Of a stretch of DNA of 64,000 bases, positions 21,985 through 32,945 are shown one piece after another. Numbering within the stretch: the stretch's first letter is position 1; every line of letters starts with the position of its first letter. Position numbers and translations under genes: made by a program. Under the pieces are notes generated by a model, which searched no databases, was not told the DNA's origin, and saw nothing but the letters and a program-made list of their open reading frames with translations. Source of the stretch: Hyaloscypha bicolor E (Eukaryota > Ascomycota > Leotiomycetes > Helotiales > Hyaloscyphaceae). Where the stretch lies: assembly GCF_002865645.1 (NCBI RefSeq), contig NW_020194589.1, forward strand, positions 728,812 to 792,811, read 5' to 3'.

Positions 21985-23483
21985 GTCCTTCTCAGACATT
22001 TAACAACTCCGATCAGTGACGAGTACCGCTATTCATTACGAGCCTCTCGAAGTTCCTTTGCCCTAGCTAATATAGCGCTAGAGGACGAACCTGCGACGTG
22101 GAAGCGAGGGCACTAAGACACGTATATAGAGATTAGTAGCGACACCTACCATTCCGTGAACACTAATAATAATCACAACGCCTGCGATACTGGCGATGAG
22201 GACCTACGACCTGCAAAATAACGAAAGCTATACGTAGCGCCTACTGTAACTTTAACCACTTCTTAAGGGCATACCCCAGAGCTCTATATTAGATAGCCTA
22301 GCCCCCTTATGGCACTGTCGACCGCTATACCTGAGATTAACGACGTGTAGCCTCAGGTCGATTACGAATATCTATCGACCTTCGTCGATAATAGCTACTA
22401 ACATGCCTCGCGAACTTCTCGAAGCCTATCTGTAGCATCAGAGATAGTACCAGTTACTGAGTATAGGGAGTGGCCCTTCTAAGGCTTCCTCAAACGTACC
22501 AGGGTCGGGGATAATGTAACGTATAATCTTGAGTTTAAACTACCATTAATCTCGGAACACCTTCACTTACCGATTAATTCCAAAGCATTAGATATCTATT
22601 CTAGTAAGGAGGCGCCGGCAAAGGCTTCGACCCATCACGATGCTACTATATATTCCAAGATATACCAAGTACTATTGAAGCCAAATAAGAGCAAGGTTTC
22701 ATGGATAGAAGACGATATAAAGCTGGCCTAGATGTGGAACGAAGGGCGTTCGTGGGAATACATCTTTGCTGCCCTCCCTAACCGGAGTAAAGGGTCCATC
22801 CGGGTGCGCTGTTCAACAAAATTCAAAAAGCGACCTCGTACAAGGGCCGGTCGTTGAACTGGTGGAGCAGTCGTTGAGGCTCCTTTATCGGAGGTCGAAC
22901 CGTCAAGCAGCGACGATGATGACGATTCAAGTGATGGAGATCCAGACTTCAGCAGCGACATGGAGCGAGGAAGCAGCAGGAGGTGGAGCAGGAGAAGGAC
23001 GAAGGCAATAGTGAGGATGAAGACGAGGGCCCGCAGCAAGAGATGAATGTTGTGGCACCAGTGGTAACGGCCGAAAAGGCTGGTGGAATTCCAAGACCGG
23101 CCAACGGACGGCAATCGCTTCCCAACCTCGACCTATCTCCAGAGTCGCGTTATAACGAGGCAGGAAGCCGATGCGATCGTGACAGCGACGACGAGCTCAA
23201 CAGCTCCGACTCGGCTGGGGACGATGAGAAGGAACCACGTCCTGCCAAGCGGAAGCAGCCGTCCTCATCTCACGGTGGCCTAGCACGCAAGAAGCGCAGG
23301 CGCCCTCTTCAGCAGAGCCCTCCCTGCCAGTATCCCAAGTCGCACTCCCCTCTCAACCAGAGCTTCATTGTATCATACAGATTTCCCCAAAACTTTATAG
23401 CTCGCCTCGCCTATGTATTTTACCTTCTTTCCCAAACAGCCAATCACCTTGAAAGCATATCAAATCTTCAAACAGTGTCTTGA
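21985..23483 (+). pseudogene. SANT/Myb-like DNA-binding protein, decayed
   Basis: The frame runs from about 21990 with TAG/TGA stops at former CAG/CGA/TGG codons. Recognisable parts are WPF (then a stop) GFLKRTRVGD near 22472-22512, FKLPLISEHLHLPIN, then a SANT/Myb-like helix set: SKVSWIEDDIKLA, MWNEGRSWEYIFAALPNRSK and RCSTKFKKRPRTRAGR (about 22690-22845). In the domain, W-x-E/D-D, W and the third-helix RSKGSIRVR pattern are visible. An acidic stretch (SSSDDDDSSDGDPDFSSD) follows, then a frameshift near 22980. After it an intact frame (22983-23483) supplies another acidic stretch and a bipartite-like basic NLS (AKRKQ ... ARKKRRRP, about 23248-23310). It would act in the nucleus. Genes of this layout are often multicopy in fungi. 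The 5' half is RIPed, the 3' half is not. Confidence 0.65.
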
Positions 23484-23773
23484 GACTGGTGTACTTCTAT
23501 AGGTCGAGCCCTTTTCTTTAGTTTTTTAAATGCTTTCCCGTCGATCCTCTGAGACAGTGAAGTATCAGGGGTAACGTCTCGCGAACCAACACGACTTGAT
23601 TGACTGTCAGCTTCGTCTAGAGACGTAGCATTATGACTTATTTAGTTAGACAGATAGTGACTCTCTAAACCTTGTGAAAGTCCAGATTCCCCTGCCTTAG
23701 ATTGCTTTGAGACCTTAAAATCCAGTAGTAAGTTATTAATAACTGAATAGATTCTTTTCAGGTGAGTCAGTAT
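23484..23773. other. Intergenic, nothing recognised
   Basis: Normal composition. It lies between the convergent SANT-like and DUF7924 pseudogenes. Confidence 0.4.
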
Positions 23774-24620
23774 CTATATATCGTAAATATTCTTGGTGAA
23801 TTTGTATACTGTCCACTTTTCCTTACTATCTAGAGCCGTGAAGTCGAACGTATGGATCGCATAGTAATAGAAGGTTGTCTTTTCTCCGTCGAGCACAGGG
23901 TAATGACCATATATTCGTACTGTCCGGTGATCGTGCGAGACTAAAAAAGCGAGGATCTCTCGATGGAGTTCCTTTTTGCGCTTTACTATCCTGAATAGTT
24001 CGATAATACCCCTTACTGCGAGTGTCATGCTGTGAGCATTCTGTCGATCGGCGACATCGAGGGCTATAGCGCCGTACTTTACTTTGCACGTTAGGAACGG
24101 GAAGTACATCTGCTAAGTAGCTATGAAATGGGACGTAAAAGTATCTGGAACCTCGCCGACGAAAGGCTTAAGCTTTTCGAGTTGATCGTCCTTAAACGCA
24201 GACCGTCCGAACCCTATCGAATAATCAGGTTGTGGGCGAGGACCGTAAAAGGGTTCGGCGTAATTCCAGCCTTCATTGACACTTTCATTTAGAGCCTTGA
24301 GATGTGTCGCACCATAGATCTTTAGTACTTGGGCAGACGGACATATTAGTGAGGAAATGTCTCGAACAACCATAGCTTCGTTTCTTGCTCGCACGCCCTC
24401 GCAAGTTTCGTCGAACAGATCGTCACGAAACAGTGTATCTTAGGGGACTGATTATTCTGCCTCAAGTAAAGTTTGACAGAGTTTCTTGCTTGCATTTGTG
24501 ATACCCAAGACGAACTTGCGCATAAAGCTGCCCTTCGTAGAAAGCACAGTCTCATAGCTTGGGCGCTTATACGGGGTGCTTTTGGCTTCCCTCGTCTTCA
24601 AACCTGGCGATGACAGAGCG
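23774..24620 (-). pseudogene. DUF7924-domain protein, C-terminal part, with nonsense codons
   Basis: One frame on the minus strand reads GLKTREAKSTPYKRPSYETV, KGSFMRKFVLGITNASKKLC, then stops in place of Gln (E-stop-SVP-stop-D), LFRDDLFDETCEGVRARNEA, PSAQVLKIYGATHLKALNES, FYGPRPQPDYSIGFGRSAF, a stop in place of Trp at 24112-24114, then MYFPFLTCKVKYGAIALDVA and TFDFTALDSKEKWTVYKFT. This is the conserved core of DUF7924, a widespread fungal domain of unknown function that often lies in repeat-rich DNA. Three stops, no frameshift. The 5' part is replaced by the HMG-CoA reductase fragment. Non-functional as it stands. Confidence 0.8.
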
Positions 24621-25436
24621 CAGTCTGGTTGTACTGCACCCAAGAATCTCGCGGCAGACAGGATTAGAGAGAGTACCCCAGGCCATGACTTCGATGCCAC
24701 GAGGATCTTTGACATTTCCCCACGATAACTTTTTATCGGATGAAAATTGACCCTCGATCTGGAAGTCGACAATTCCCAAGTCCTTGCTAGAAATAGAATC
24801 AAGGAAGTCCTGGCAAGCACGGTATGTGGCAATGGTTACCATGTTCTGTCCGGCTGCATCGCCGCAAGTATACCGAAATTTGATATGAACGGTCCTGCTA
24901 ATAATGTGTGGTGTGACTTCGATAAGACGCGCATATCGACTGGTCTTGTCACTGCTTGCATCGAATAAATGCTTGAGCGTCGGTACGCGGTAATAGAACT
25001 GGAGAGTATCGTTGACGGTTCGAAAGATAAAGACAGGAGTATGAGATAAGCCCTCGCTCAAGGTTATAACTTGGATGCTACCAGTTGCTTGGAAGGCTTT
25101 GCAGCCTCGAGAACAACTTGCAACAAGTGTTAGTTCGACTGTCGCCAAAGGAGCGTATACCGTCCTCTTTGACTCCCCGTGGATGGTTAGCGGGCCAGCT
25201 AGACCAAGGGGTACCCGTATGAAGCCAATGCAGTTTTCGATCTTAATGTCTCTTGTGTCTTCGTTACGACAAGATAGTAATTTCTCTGCTGCCCTCTCTA
25301 AGTTTTGCGTTCGATCCATTATATATACTACGGGTATAATGAAGTATAGCGGTAAAAGAAACCCAATAGAGGCAGAGAGGCGGCAAATTGTTAATAGATA
25401 GCTTGATGAAGAATTCAAGAGCGATATGAAGTTCAT
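24567..25436 (-). pseudogene. HMG-CoA reductase catalytic-domain fragment, 3'-truncated
   Basis: An open frame of 289 codons. From about residue 40 (MDRTQNLERAAEK) it follows the catalytic domain of HMG-CoA reductase (HMG-CoA plus 2 NADPH to mevalonate): IENCIGFIRVPLGLAGPL, then APLATVELTLVASCSRGCKA (holding the catalytic Glu of the ATxE motif), TSRYARL, CGDAAGQNM (the DAMGMNM-like NADPH/dimer motif) and QFSSDKKLSW (the catalytic Lys of DKK), ending at VCREILGCSTTRL. The next third of the family (the catalytic Asp and the C-terminal His loop) is missing. At about 24600-24620 the sequence switches, frame-shifted, to a DUF7924 gene. The N-terminal 39 residues are hydrophobic and may be noncoding; M40 is the better start. 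It resembles the soluble HMGR-like proteins of ascomycetes rather than the sterol-sensing membrane form. It has no RIP and no stops, but cannot be active alone. Confidence 0.75.
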
Positions 25437-27632
25437 AGTTCTTATCGCTTTATGGATTAAGGGTAGTATGTGATATGTTAATCTATTCTTTTGGCAAATT
25501 CATCACATCTCCGAAGCCGTATCCAAGTGAAAGTAGTGGATTGACACAAACAGACCTGGACTAATTCAGAGGCTGAATGAATAGATAAGGAGGCAAGGGA
25601 TAGAAGCATGGGGCAGAAGCAAGGGGCAGAGACAGGGGGCAGAGACTGCGAAGATCAACATCCTAGTCGCCCAATATAATGACAAATGTAAAGACCCACT
25701 ATGCAGTTCAAACAACATTTGGTTGCTCACACCGAGCTAAAATTGTAGCAATGATTTCATGCTAACGCTCACGATGCTATCACTGCCTCGCCACTGGTAG
25801 CTTGAATGATCCTCCGTGGCGCTATCTTGGATGGAGCGAAGACGGCTCTCATGGGATTTGGGGGCCAGTGCCAGATAGAGGCAACGGGGTAGCTTCTACT
25901 AACGAGTAATAATGTCTTTTCCACCTTAGAGCCCAGACTCATGTTGACACGGGAGGACGACAATGCCTCGTTCAACCGAGGAAAGTAGTGAGGGTTCCCG
26001 ACGACACAGGCAGGGTTTGGAGCCTGTGTGCCGCCTTCAAATATCTACCTCAATGCTCAGATGGTCAATCTAGGCAACGAAAACAGAATACTTGATTCCA
26101 GAGCTCGATTATACGAGCAATACCCCCTTTTACGACTCTCCTGCCGTACGATGGCATTCCTCCCCCTCTCTCGACGACTGCCGTACGATGGCACCCCTTT
26201 TCCTTCGACTTCTCTTCTACGACTGCCTTGCAAATAGCACCCCTCTCTCCCTCCTCTTACGACAAGAGCACCTGTCGAAGCCGATACAAGACGAACGTAT
26301 ATCTATACCGCTATTAATACTATAAGATGAGATTACTAGCCGATATTCCTGTGAGGAGTGCCGGGTAAGCTGGAATGGGCTAGAGTAGTCTAGCTAACCA
26401 TAGCAGGGAGCAGACGAAGCCTTGTCGCAAGAGATCGACTCTACAGCTATTGATTATAGAGGAGGAGGCTTTCTGGAGATGTGTACGGCTTGGATTGGAT
26501 CGGTGGTTGCGATTGGATTAGGTGGAGAGGAGGAAAGAAGACACTGCAATGACTAGTCAGCTGACGCGATCTCCTGGATCGTGTCACGTGATTTTAGATC
26601 CTGGCTTCTGTCTGCGGTTCGCAGACGTACGACAGTGGCTAGTTAGTTGCGTACGTGGTTTGGTTCTATTTCTGGCTCTGTATTAGCTGTAGAGTGCTCA
26701 GGGACGAGCACTTCTATATAGGGGGTCGGATGTGGCCCCTGCGCAGCTGTATTTAACCCACGACTCTCTTGCAGTCCTCTCTTAGCTCTCTAGTCAAAAA
26801 CACCAGTTTTTTGCACTCCCTCCATTTCTATGGTTGTATCGCCTTGCCCTTTTACATTATACAAAGGTCACAGAGAATTCCTCTATAGTATATATAATTA
26901 AAGACGACGCAGCAGAAGTTAGGGAGCATGTTTACTATCATAGCGGAGGAGTATTTATAGGCTTAAAGACATTAGGGGGAAGTTATGGCTGCCTTAGGCA
27001 GCATTGTGTATTTAGGGTGCGCCTGTATCACTCTCTCCAATTCAACCCACCTTTACACCCCAGTGCGCAACACGATAGTCGAAACGCAGCTAGGCCTGTA
27101 ATGGCTGCGAGAACGCGCTACGGATAGACCCGGAAACTCCAGTCTCCACGAACGAAATGTGGCGTGGACTTTGCCGTATCTGCTTTAGTCCGACACCTTG
27201 CCTCATTGGAAACGGGGCAACCTTATCAGTGACACAACTCCATTCCACATGCAGGTGACGACATGTTCCACCAATGCGATTGGTTGGGGCCACTCCCACC
27301 ACTTACCTATTAGTCATGAGATAGTTCTATCATATGTGAAGGAGCTAACCCCCCGCATGATTCAGAACACCATCCAGGCTCCTGCACAGCCCGCCACGGA
27401 TCTGAATGCTCCACAGAGAGCCTTGCTGATGGGGGATTTAAACCGTAGTTAAGGACCCCCGATTCCCGGCTCTGCTACAGCATACCCTAGCCATGTAATT
27501 TTCGGTTTGCCCAAGAAACGGTGGTATTGGGATCATCTTATCCCCCTCCCATTAAAGGTCAGAACAACGCGATCTAGAACAATATTTATTCCAATAACGG
27601 CCCCATACACCCAGGCACACACCAGTACTACG
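25437..27632. other. Long intergenic region, possible solo LTR
   Basis: Mostly normal composition. 25600-25650 carries GGGGCAGAGAC minisatellite units. 26160-26230 has a repeated CGACTGC(C)GTACGATGGCA segment. 26540-26830 looks like an LTR or promoter (GTCACGTGATTT, TATATAGGG near 26716, a TATTTAACCC box near 26750) but no partner copy was found. Small ORFs at 26834-27127 and 27198-27452 have no support. 27490-27632 is upstream of the first kinase and is in frame with it. Confidence 0.4.
25600..25650 (+). repeat. GGGGCAGAGAC minisatellite, copy 1
   Basis: Three or four units of 14-16 bp (GGGGCAGAAGCAA, GGGGCAGAGACA, GGGGGCAGAGACT). The same motif is expanded at 48200-48275. Confidence 0.6.
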
Positions 27633-29204
27633 ATGTCGCTACATGAACAACTTTGGTCATATCTGGAAAGGTATAAATGTCCTCTCAGCGGAAAAGAATT
27701 CTTGCCATTGGGTATTTTGGAAGAAAAAATCACAAGTGATATAGTTAAGAAGGAGCTGTGTGGAGATGGCTGGGAGAAGCAGCTGACCCTGCTTCGCTAC
27801 CCTAGCCTCCCACAGAAAGTATCACAAGACGCAAAAAAGGTCTTTGCTATTCTCGTGCTTATTGGTAACCCCTGGGCGATAAAGCGTTTGATTCGAGAAG
27901 GTCTCACCGATAGGCATCTTCCTCTCCGTCAGGGTGGTAGTGGCTTTCTGGAATCTTCCGACAACACAACATTCAAATCCCCTGGTGCTTGGGGGACAGA
28001 CGCGACAGTTAAACTGTTCATCGACAAACAGTGGTTGGTCCTAGCTCCTGTATTGGACTCGACTGGTCAAGACATTAAGCTTAGCGACAAATGTAAATGT
28101 GCCTTGCCAATTTGCGATGCCAATCATAGAGCTATCGACGGTTTCTCCAGCAAAGTCCGGAAGGGCATTATCCCTGCAGGCCATCAAAAAGGTTTCAAGG
28201 TAGGCGAGGCCCTACCCTCAACTAGCACATTAAAGAATGCTAAGGATCCGTTTAAGGTAGAGGGGACTTCACTTGACATTGCAATTAAAGAAATCACGGA
28301 CAAGGATATCTTCCTCCTAGAGAAGAAGAATTTGAATGATATCCGAAGACTCCAACACCGCCACTTGATCAAGCACATTGCCACTTGTCAAATCAGAGAC
28401 GGCTATTGTTACGCCATATTGTTTCCATGGGCTAGCGGTGGAAACCTTTCGAATTTCTGGACCCACAAGGATTCCACAGAGCGAGCACCAGATCTCTTTT
28501 TATGGTGTTTCCAGCAGCTGCTTGGTCTTGTCGACGCCTTGAAGGCTTTACACAGTATTAATTGCCGCCACGGTGACCTTAAACCGGAAAATATTCTCTA
28601 CTTCAAGGAAGGTGACTATCTTGACATTGGTGGAGAAGGGGTCTTGGTCATCGCAGATGTTGGCGTGTCTAAAGTTCATGTGGACCGGACGGTTTCCAGA
28701 CCCATGGGGACAAATACTCATGCCACTACGCCCTCGTACGAAGCCCCTGAGGCTCAATTCGACAAGGACGCCGCCAGGGCGCGTAGATACGACATGTGGT
28801 CAATTGGTTGCATTTTCTTAGAATTTGCGATCTGGCTCTTGTACGACCTCGACGCAATCAAAAACTTCCGGAAGTGGAGGGAGGAATCTAGATGCGATCC
28901 GATAACTCCGAAGGCCAGCTTCTATGACCGCCCTACCGAAGGAATTGTCGATGTCCAGCCAGCAGTCCGCAAGATGATGTATCAGCTACGGAACAACTCA
29001 CGGTGCCAAAATGGTACTGCGCTAGGAGACTTCCTGGATCTTATCGAGAACGATCTTCTTTTGGTGGAAGTATCACGCCGCTGTCACGCTGCTGAATTAT
29101 ACAACAAGCTTAAGAAGATAGTTCAGGATGCTGAAGAGAATGCGTCCTACTTACTCAACGACGCTGACTCTCATCCACCCACTCCTCTGATTTTTGTCGA
29201 TTAG
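27633..29204 (+). CDS. Protein kinase (HGD-type) with a fungal N-terminal domain, 523 aa
   Basis: A Ser/Thr-type kinase, probably a cytosolic signalling protein. Residues 1 to about 150 are a helical N-terminal domain shared with the next kinase (LWSYLERYKCPLSGKEFLP, QDAKKVFAILVLIGNPWAI, DRHLPL). The kinase domain covers about 190-500. The glycine loop is poor (AIDGFSSKV), the ATP-anchoring Lys is in IAIKEI (about 218), the catalytic loop is HGDLKPENIL (about 311, Gly replacing the usual Arg of HRD, with Asp and Asn kept), the Mg-binding motif is DVG (about 341, for DFG), then YEAPEAQ (about 370) and DMWSIGCIFLE. It keeps the core catalytic residues and may be active or a weak kinase. I chose ATG 27633 (MSLHEQLW), because homology with the neighbour begins there. 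An in-frame ATG-less extension reaches 27507. No intron. It lies upstream of a paralogue and a HET gene on the same strand. Confidence 0.88.
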   Translation: MSLHEQLWSYLERYKCPLSGKEFLPLGILEEKITSDIVKKELCGDGWEKQLTLLRYPSLPQKVSQDAKKVFAILVLIGNPWAIKRLIREGLTDRHLPLRQGGSGFLESSDNTTFKSPGAWGTDATVKLFIDKQWLVLAPVLDSTGQDIKLSDKCKCALPICDANHRAIDGFSSKVRKGIIPAGHQKGFKVGEALPSTSTLKNAKDPFKVEGTSLDIAIKEITDKDIFLLEKKNLNDIRRLQHRHLIKHIATCQIRDGYCYAILFPWASGGNLSNFWTHKDSTERAPDLFLWCFQQLLGLVDALKALHSINCRHGDLKPENILYFKEGDYLDIGGEGVLVIADVGVSKVHVDRTVSRPMGTNTHATTPSYEAPEAQFDKDAARARRYDMWSIGCIFLEFAIWLLYDLDAIKNFRKWREESRCDPITPKASFYDRPTEGIVDVQPAVRKMMYQLRNNSRCQNGTALGDFLDLIENDLLLVEVSRRCHAAELYNKLKKIVQDAEENASYLLNDADSHPPTPLIFVD

Positions 29205-30520
29205 AAGCAGGGATCTGGCCATTTTCGAGCTTCGAATCTGCCATATCAGTAGGGGTGGGCCTGATGGAGTGACCTGCGAGACGAATGCTTTTGCTGCGGC
29301 TTAAATGTATGGGTGCCTTTGTTACAATAACATATAAGGATTGTGCTGCGGTAGAGGAATTTTTTGGGGGTTTTTTGGGGGGTTTTTGGATTGGAGAGGG
29401 AATTAGTTCTGCCTATTCTTTTTTTTTTAAGTCGGCGCTCCTGGCTGCGCATCGAGGGGACGCGACCAGGTAGATCAGAAGTCGCTGGGTAGGGCCACCA
29501 CTCACCACCTCATTGGTAAGCAGGAGAATGGGAAGACCTTTGATATTTCGAGTGTATTTTTTCACTCTTCTCCTTATGTTTCATGAAAAATAAGATAGGC
29601 ATCGCCCTGCAGCAAAGGAACCCTAGCGGAGTATCATTCATCTAAAGACTAAGTTGCGCACCCCTCGCAGCCATAGTACGAGAAGATAGTGTACAGATAC
29701 TAGAGACGCATTCGAGTTACTAATCATCCGGCAGATAGCGCATGCATGGCAACGTTTGGCCTACCGACTTCCGCATAACACAGGCGACACAAAGTCCCAA
29801 TAGCAAGACAAGGAGGCTGAGAAGTGAGGTATTGATGCCTAACGACCGTGGCCATTCACGGCAAACTTTTCTGCTGTGCACTGTTGGCGGAAATGTCAGC
29901 GCAGTGTGTGGAGAAGGCCGCGAGCATGTTTATATCCAACATTTGCCTTCTCCCACAGTGGAAGCTGCAGCATATGCCCAATTGTATTCCAAACACTGGG
30001 AGAAGCCTCGTATGCAGGTGAAGAGCCTGGCCAAGTTTGACGCAACCCGTTACCTGACGTATTTGTCTCATCCACCATGTGGTCCGCCTTGCTCCCGACT
30101 GTGATTTGCTGGCCTACATTCTTCTTTATCTATCCGCACCGCCCCCTGTCTCGATTTTGATCACTAAGAATCGCGAGCAAACTGCATCTGACCTTCTTAC
30201 CGGCACTACTCAAAAATGTAGTGTGGTATCACCCGGTTGGGTGCCACACCACCAACTTGCAGATAGACAGACCCTAGCTAAAGCCAATGAAGCGTCCTTC
30301 GGTTCAACATCATATGCCAGTTTCTGGGTGCTAACTGCAAGAACTGCGGATGACTAACGTGTTGGGGGTGGTCTATATTTTAGTTGGCCGCCCCCAACAT
30401 GTACCTAGAGTAGGTATCTATCTGTGCGTTGGGTATGAAAATGGCTCATGCCCAACCTCTCCCCGTGCGGATTGCCTAACAGCCTCGTCATAAATCGCGA
30501 AACTTATTGCCCCTACAATC
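29205..30520. other. Intergenic region between the two kinase genes
   Basis: Normal composition. 29360-29430 has G-rich and T-rich runs. Small ORFs (e.g. 29742-30104) show no similarity and are not called. An inverted repeat at 30357-30402 lies 120 bp before the second kinase. Confidence 0.45.
30357..30402. repeat. G/C-rich inverted repeat upstream of the second kinase
   Basis: GTTGGGGGTGG (30361-30371) pairs with CCGCCCCCAAC (30388-30398). The pairing extends outward through ACGT/ATGT with one mismatch, leaving a 16-nt AT-rich loop. It could be a transposon footprint or a cis-regulatory hairpin. Confidence 0.6.
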
Positions 30521-32481
30521 ATGTTCTTGCCTACCAATTTCCGCATCGGAGTTCCCAAATCAACAATGGGTACTGATGGGCTCTTTACTCATATAAATGA
30601 AGGGCTGGCTAGCGGCCTCCCGGACGGGAAGCCCTTTCTCCCGCACGACATCTTTGAGAAACTCTGGGCTGGCGACGAGGCTAAGCAAGAAATACAGAAG
30701 CAAACAGGGTTTTTCAAAAAGCTCATAAAGGATCAAAACTCAACTCTCGTCGATTTCGTCAAGAAATCTGCCAGGAAAGTCTTTGCAATTCTTGTCCGTT
30801 CTAATCTCGTCAAGAAGGTGTCAAATCTACCAAAGCACAAGTTCATGGACAATCATCTCCCGATCGTGGTAGAAGGTACACGAGTCACGTCATACAATCT
30901 TCTGGCAGACGATGCGGCTCTGGAATGGTTTCAAAGCTGGACTGTACAGGAGCGAGTACTATTCACTGACGCGCAGTGGCTCTTCCTTGCTCCTGTATTC
31001 GCCAGACAGTCAATAATGGAGCAACTTCATAGCAAGTGTCCGCTGCCTTTTCTCAAGTTCGACAAGAAAGGTTCTGGCGGTTTCAGTACTCTGTACCAAG
31101 CTCGCATACACAAAGATCACATAGAGTGTTTAGACGAGGCACGTTATCGTTCTGCCGGATAGAGATACTCTGTTCTGACACTTCATAGAAGCACGAAATT
31201 GCTGTCAAGGAGCTGGAAGAAGACCTTGTTACCGACAAGGCCTACGAGGTAGAAATCGACGCTCTGGAACTGGCTCGGCAACTGCAGCATCCACACCTTG
31301 TCAGCTTCATTGCTGGGTTTGAACGAGCAGGAAAACGCTACATGATGTTTCAGTGGGTTGACGGCGGCAACCTTCGAGAATTCTGGCAGAATCACAGTTG
31401 GTCGCGAAATATTGACATCATCCGATGGGCTTTGGAGCAGATGAAGGGCCTTGCAGAGGGGCTCGAAGCGCTCCATCACTTCAACCCCAAGAAGAATAAG
31501 AACTGCCGTCATGGAGACTTGAAGCCCGAAAACATTGTCAGATCGCGGAAGTCGGGGTCCTTTGGACTCCTCCAGATTGCCGATATGGGATTAGCTAAGA
31601 TTCACTCGCTTCCTACGGTTCTTAGGCCCATTGCGACGACGACACTCGCCGGCACGATACGTTACCAACCTCCTGAGATTCAGACTAGCACATCAGGCAA
31701 AAGGTCGCGCTCGTACGACATTTGGTCCATGGGTTGTATTCTGTTCGAACTCATCATCTGGCTTCTCTTTGGGCCAAAGGGATTGACAGAATTTGAGAGT
31801 TCCTTTGATAACCCCACCCAACCATTTTTTCACATTTATGAAAGCAGCTCCCTTCGGCCCAATGTCAACGCCTGGAAAGAGCATCTTGAGAAGATCTGCC
31901 TCAGCGATTTGGAGATGTGTGTCAGTCCAGCTCTAAAGGAGCTTTTCAACTACGTGTGCAAGGCGCTTCTCGTTGAGGACCCTGAATCAGATGACCCGGG
32001 ACTTCAGATGATGAACTCCAATGTTGATGGACGGCAAGGCAGCATCAGCCCCTCCATTCCGAGGGTATTGGTCCAGCGAGCGACAATCCGGATGAGAACC
32101 ACATCAAGGGCCAATATTACGGATTTGAAGAAAGAACTCCATAGAATTTGCTCGAATAGTTCTCTAGATTACTTCTACAGGAAGGAAACCGAAAAATTCA
32201 ATGTCACCTGGGACGTACTGGATCACGAGGACATCGCTTCACAACTTCAGGTACACCCAGGCCGCACCTCACCGCGTTCAGGGGCCCGACCACAACTACA
32301 AATTGCCGATATTCAGGTACACATTCCATCCAAATGCGATACACTGACTCTAATGTTGCCATGCTTCTCAGAATGTAAGCTGCCTTCACGTTTCATCGTC
32401 GTCTGGCCGACATTGCCAGCAAAGCTTTTCCGCTCTTACGGGAAAAGTAGTCTTATTGGCTTTTTTCTTTTCCTATTTTGA
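30521..32481 (+). CDS. Protein kinase (HGD-type), paralogue of the upstream gene, two exons
   Basis: Exon 1 is 30521-31138 (206 aa). A 50-bp intron follows (31139-31188, GC-AG: GCACGT donor, CTGAC branch point 11 nt before TAG). Exon 2 is 31189-32481. Reading straight through gives a stop at 31160, whereas splicing joins IECLDE to KHEIAVKELEED in frame. The N-terminal domain is shared with the neighbour (GKPFLPHDIFEKLW, SARKVFAILVRSNLVKKV, DNHLPI). Kinase: glycine loop KKGSGGFSTLYQARIH (about 182), Lys213 in AVKELE, HGDLKPENIV (about 314), DMG (about 338, for DFG), YQPPEIQ for APE, DIWSMGCILFE. All core catalytic residues are present. The start could be M1 or M16 (MGTDGLF). The last 40 codons are poorly conserved in character and may hide another intron (AG|GTACAC sites near 32250 and 32315). 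Confidence 0.85.
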
Positions 32482-32945
32482 GTCGCGACAAGTCCACTGT
32501 TTCCTGACGTCCTCACTCCGCCTTAGGGCCACCTTCCAGCTCCTACCTAGTTAATCCAGTACAAAATCTTCGCTAACAATTAGCTGCTCACAGCCTGTGA
32601 GTTCTCCAGAATGACAAAAAATCGCATTGGGACTTATATAAAACTAACCACGCCTTTATTTCGGTGGTCCAGTATGTAAGTACATAGATCTAATACCGCC
32701 TGCCTCAGTTTAGCGTGACCCGTAATGCGGTACTGACCCATCACAGGCAGTAAGTAAACATACTTCCCACCTTGCTTAAGAGCGATGTAATGGGAGGGCG
32801 TTGACAATCTATGTCAGATTGTGAGTTCGCGTAGAATGATGTAAAGACCTGCTAGGCTAGCACTGACATGTAGTGTGACTTGTCTACTTAGCTTGTAAGT
32901 CAATATTCTACATTATGGTATACTGTAAAGTAAAATTTGCACAGA
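32482..32945. other. Intergenic, upstream of the HET gene
   Basis: 464 bp of normal composition. No gene or repeat was seen. Presumed terminator of the kinase gene and promoter of the HET gene. Confidence 0.45.

Noticed and set aside
25769..25975. 68-codon minus-strand ORF
   Set aside because: No similarity, no splice partners, and it lies in a long intergenic stretch.
26540..26830. Solo LTR upstream of the first kinase
   Set aside because: Promoter-like boxes are present, but I could find neither TG/CA ends with a target-site duplicate nor a second copy in the window.
29742..30104. 120-codon ORF between the two kinases
   Set aside because: Low-complexity composition, overlapping frames on both strands, no recognisable domain. 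More likely intergenic or leader sequence.
32220..32481. Extra introns at the 3' end of the second kinase (AG|GTACAC sites)
   Set aside because: The frame is open to 32481 without them and no phase test favours splicing. Noted as an uncertainty in the gene entry.
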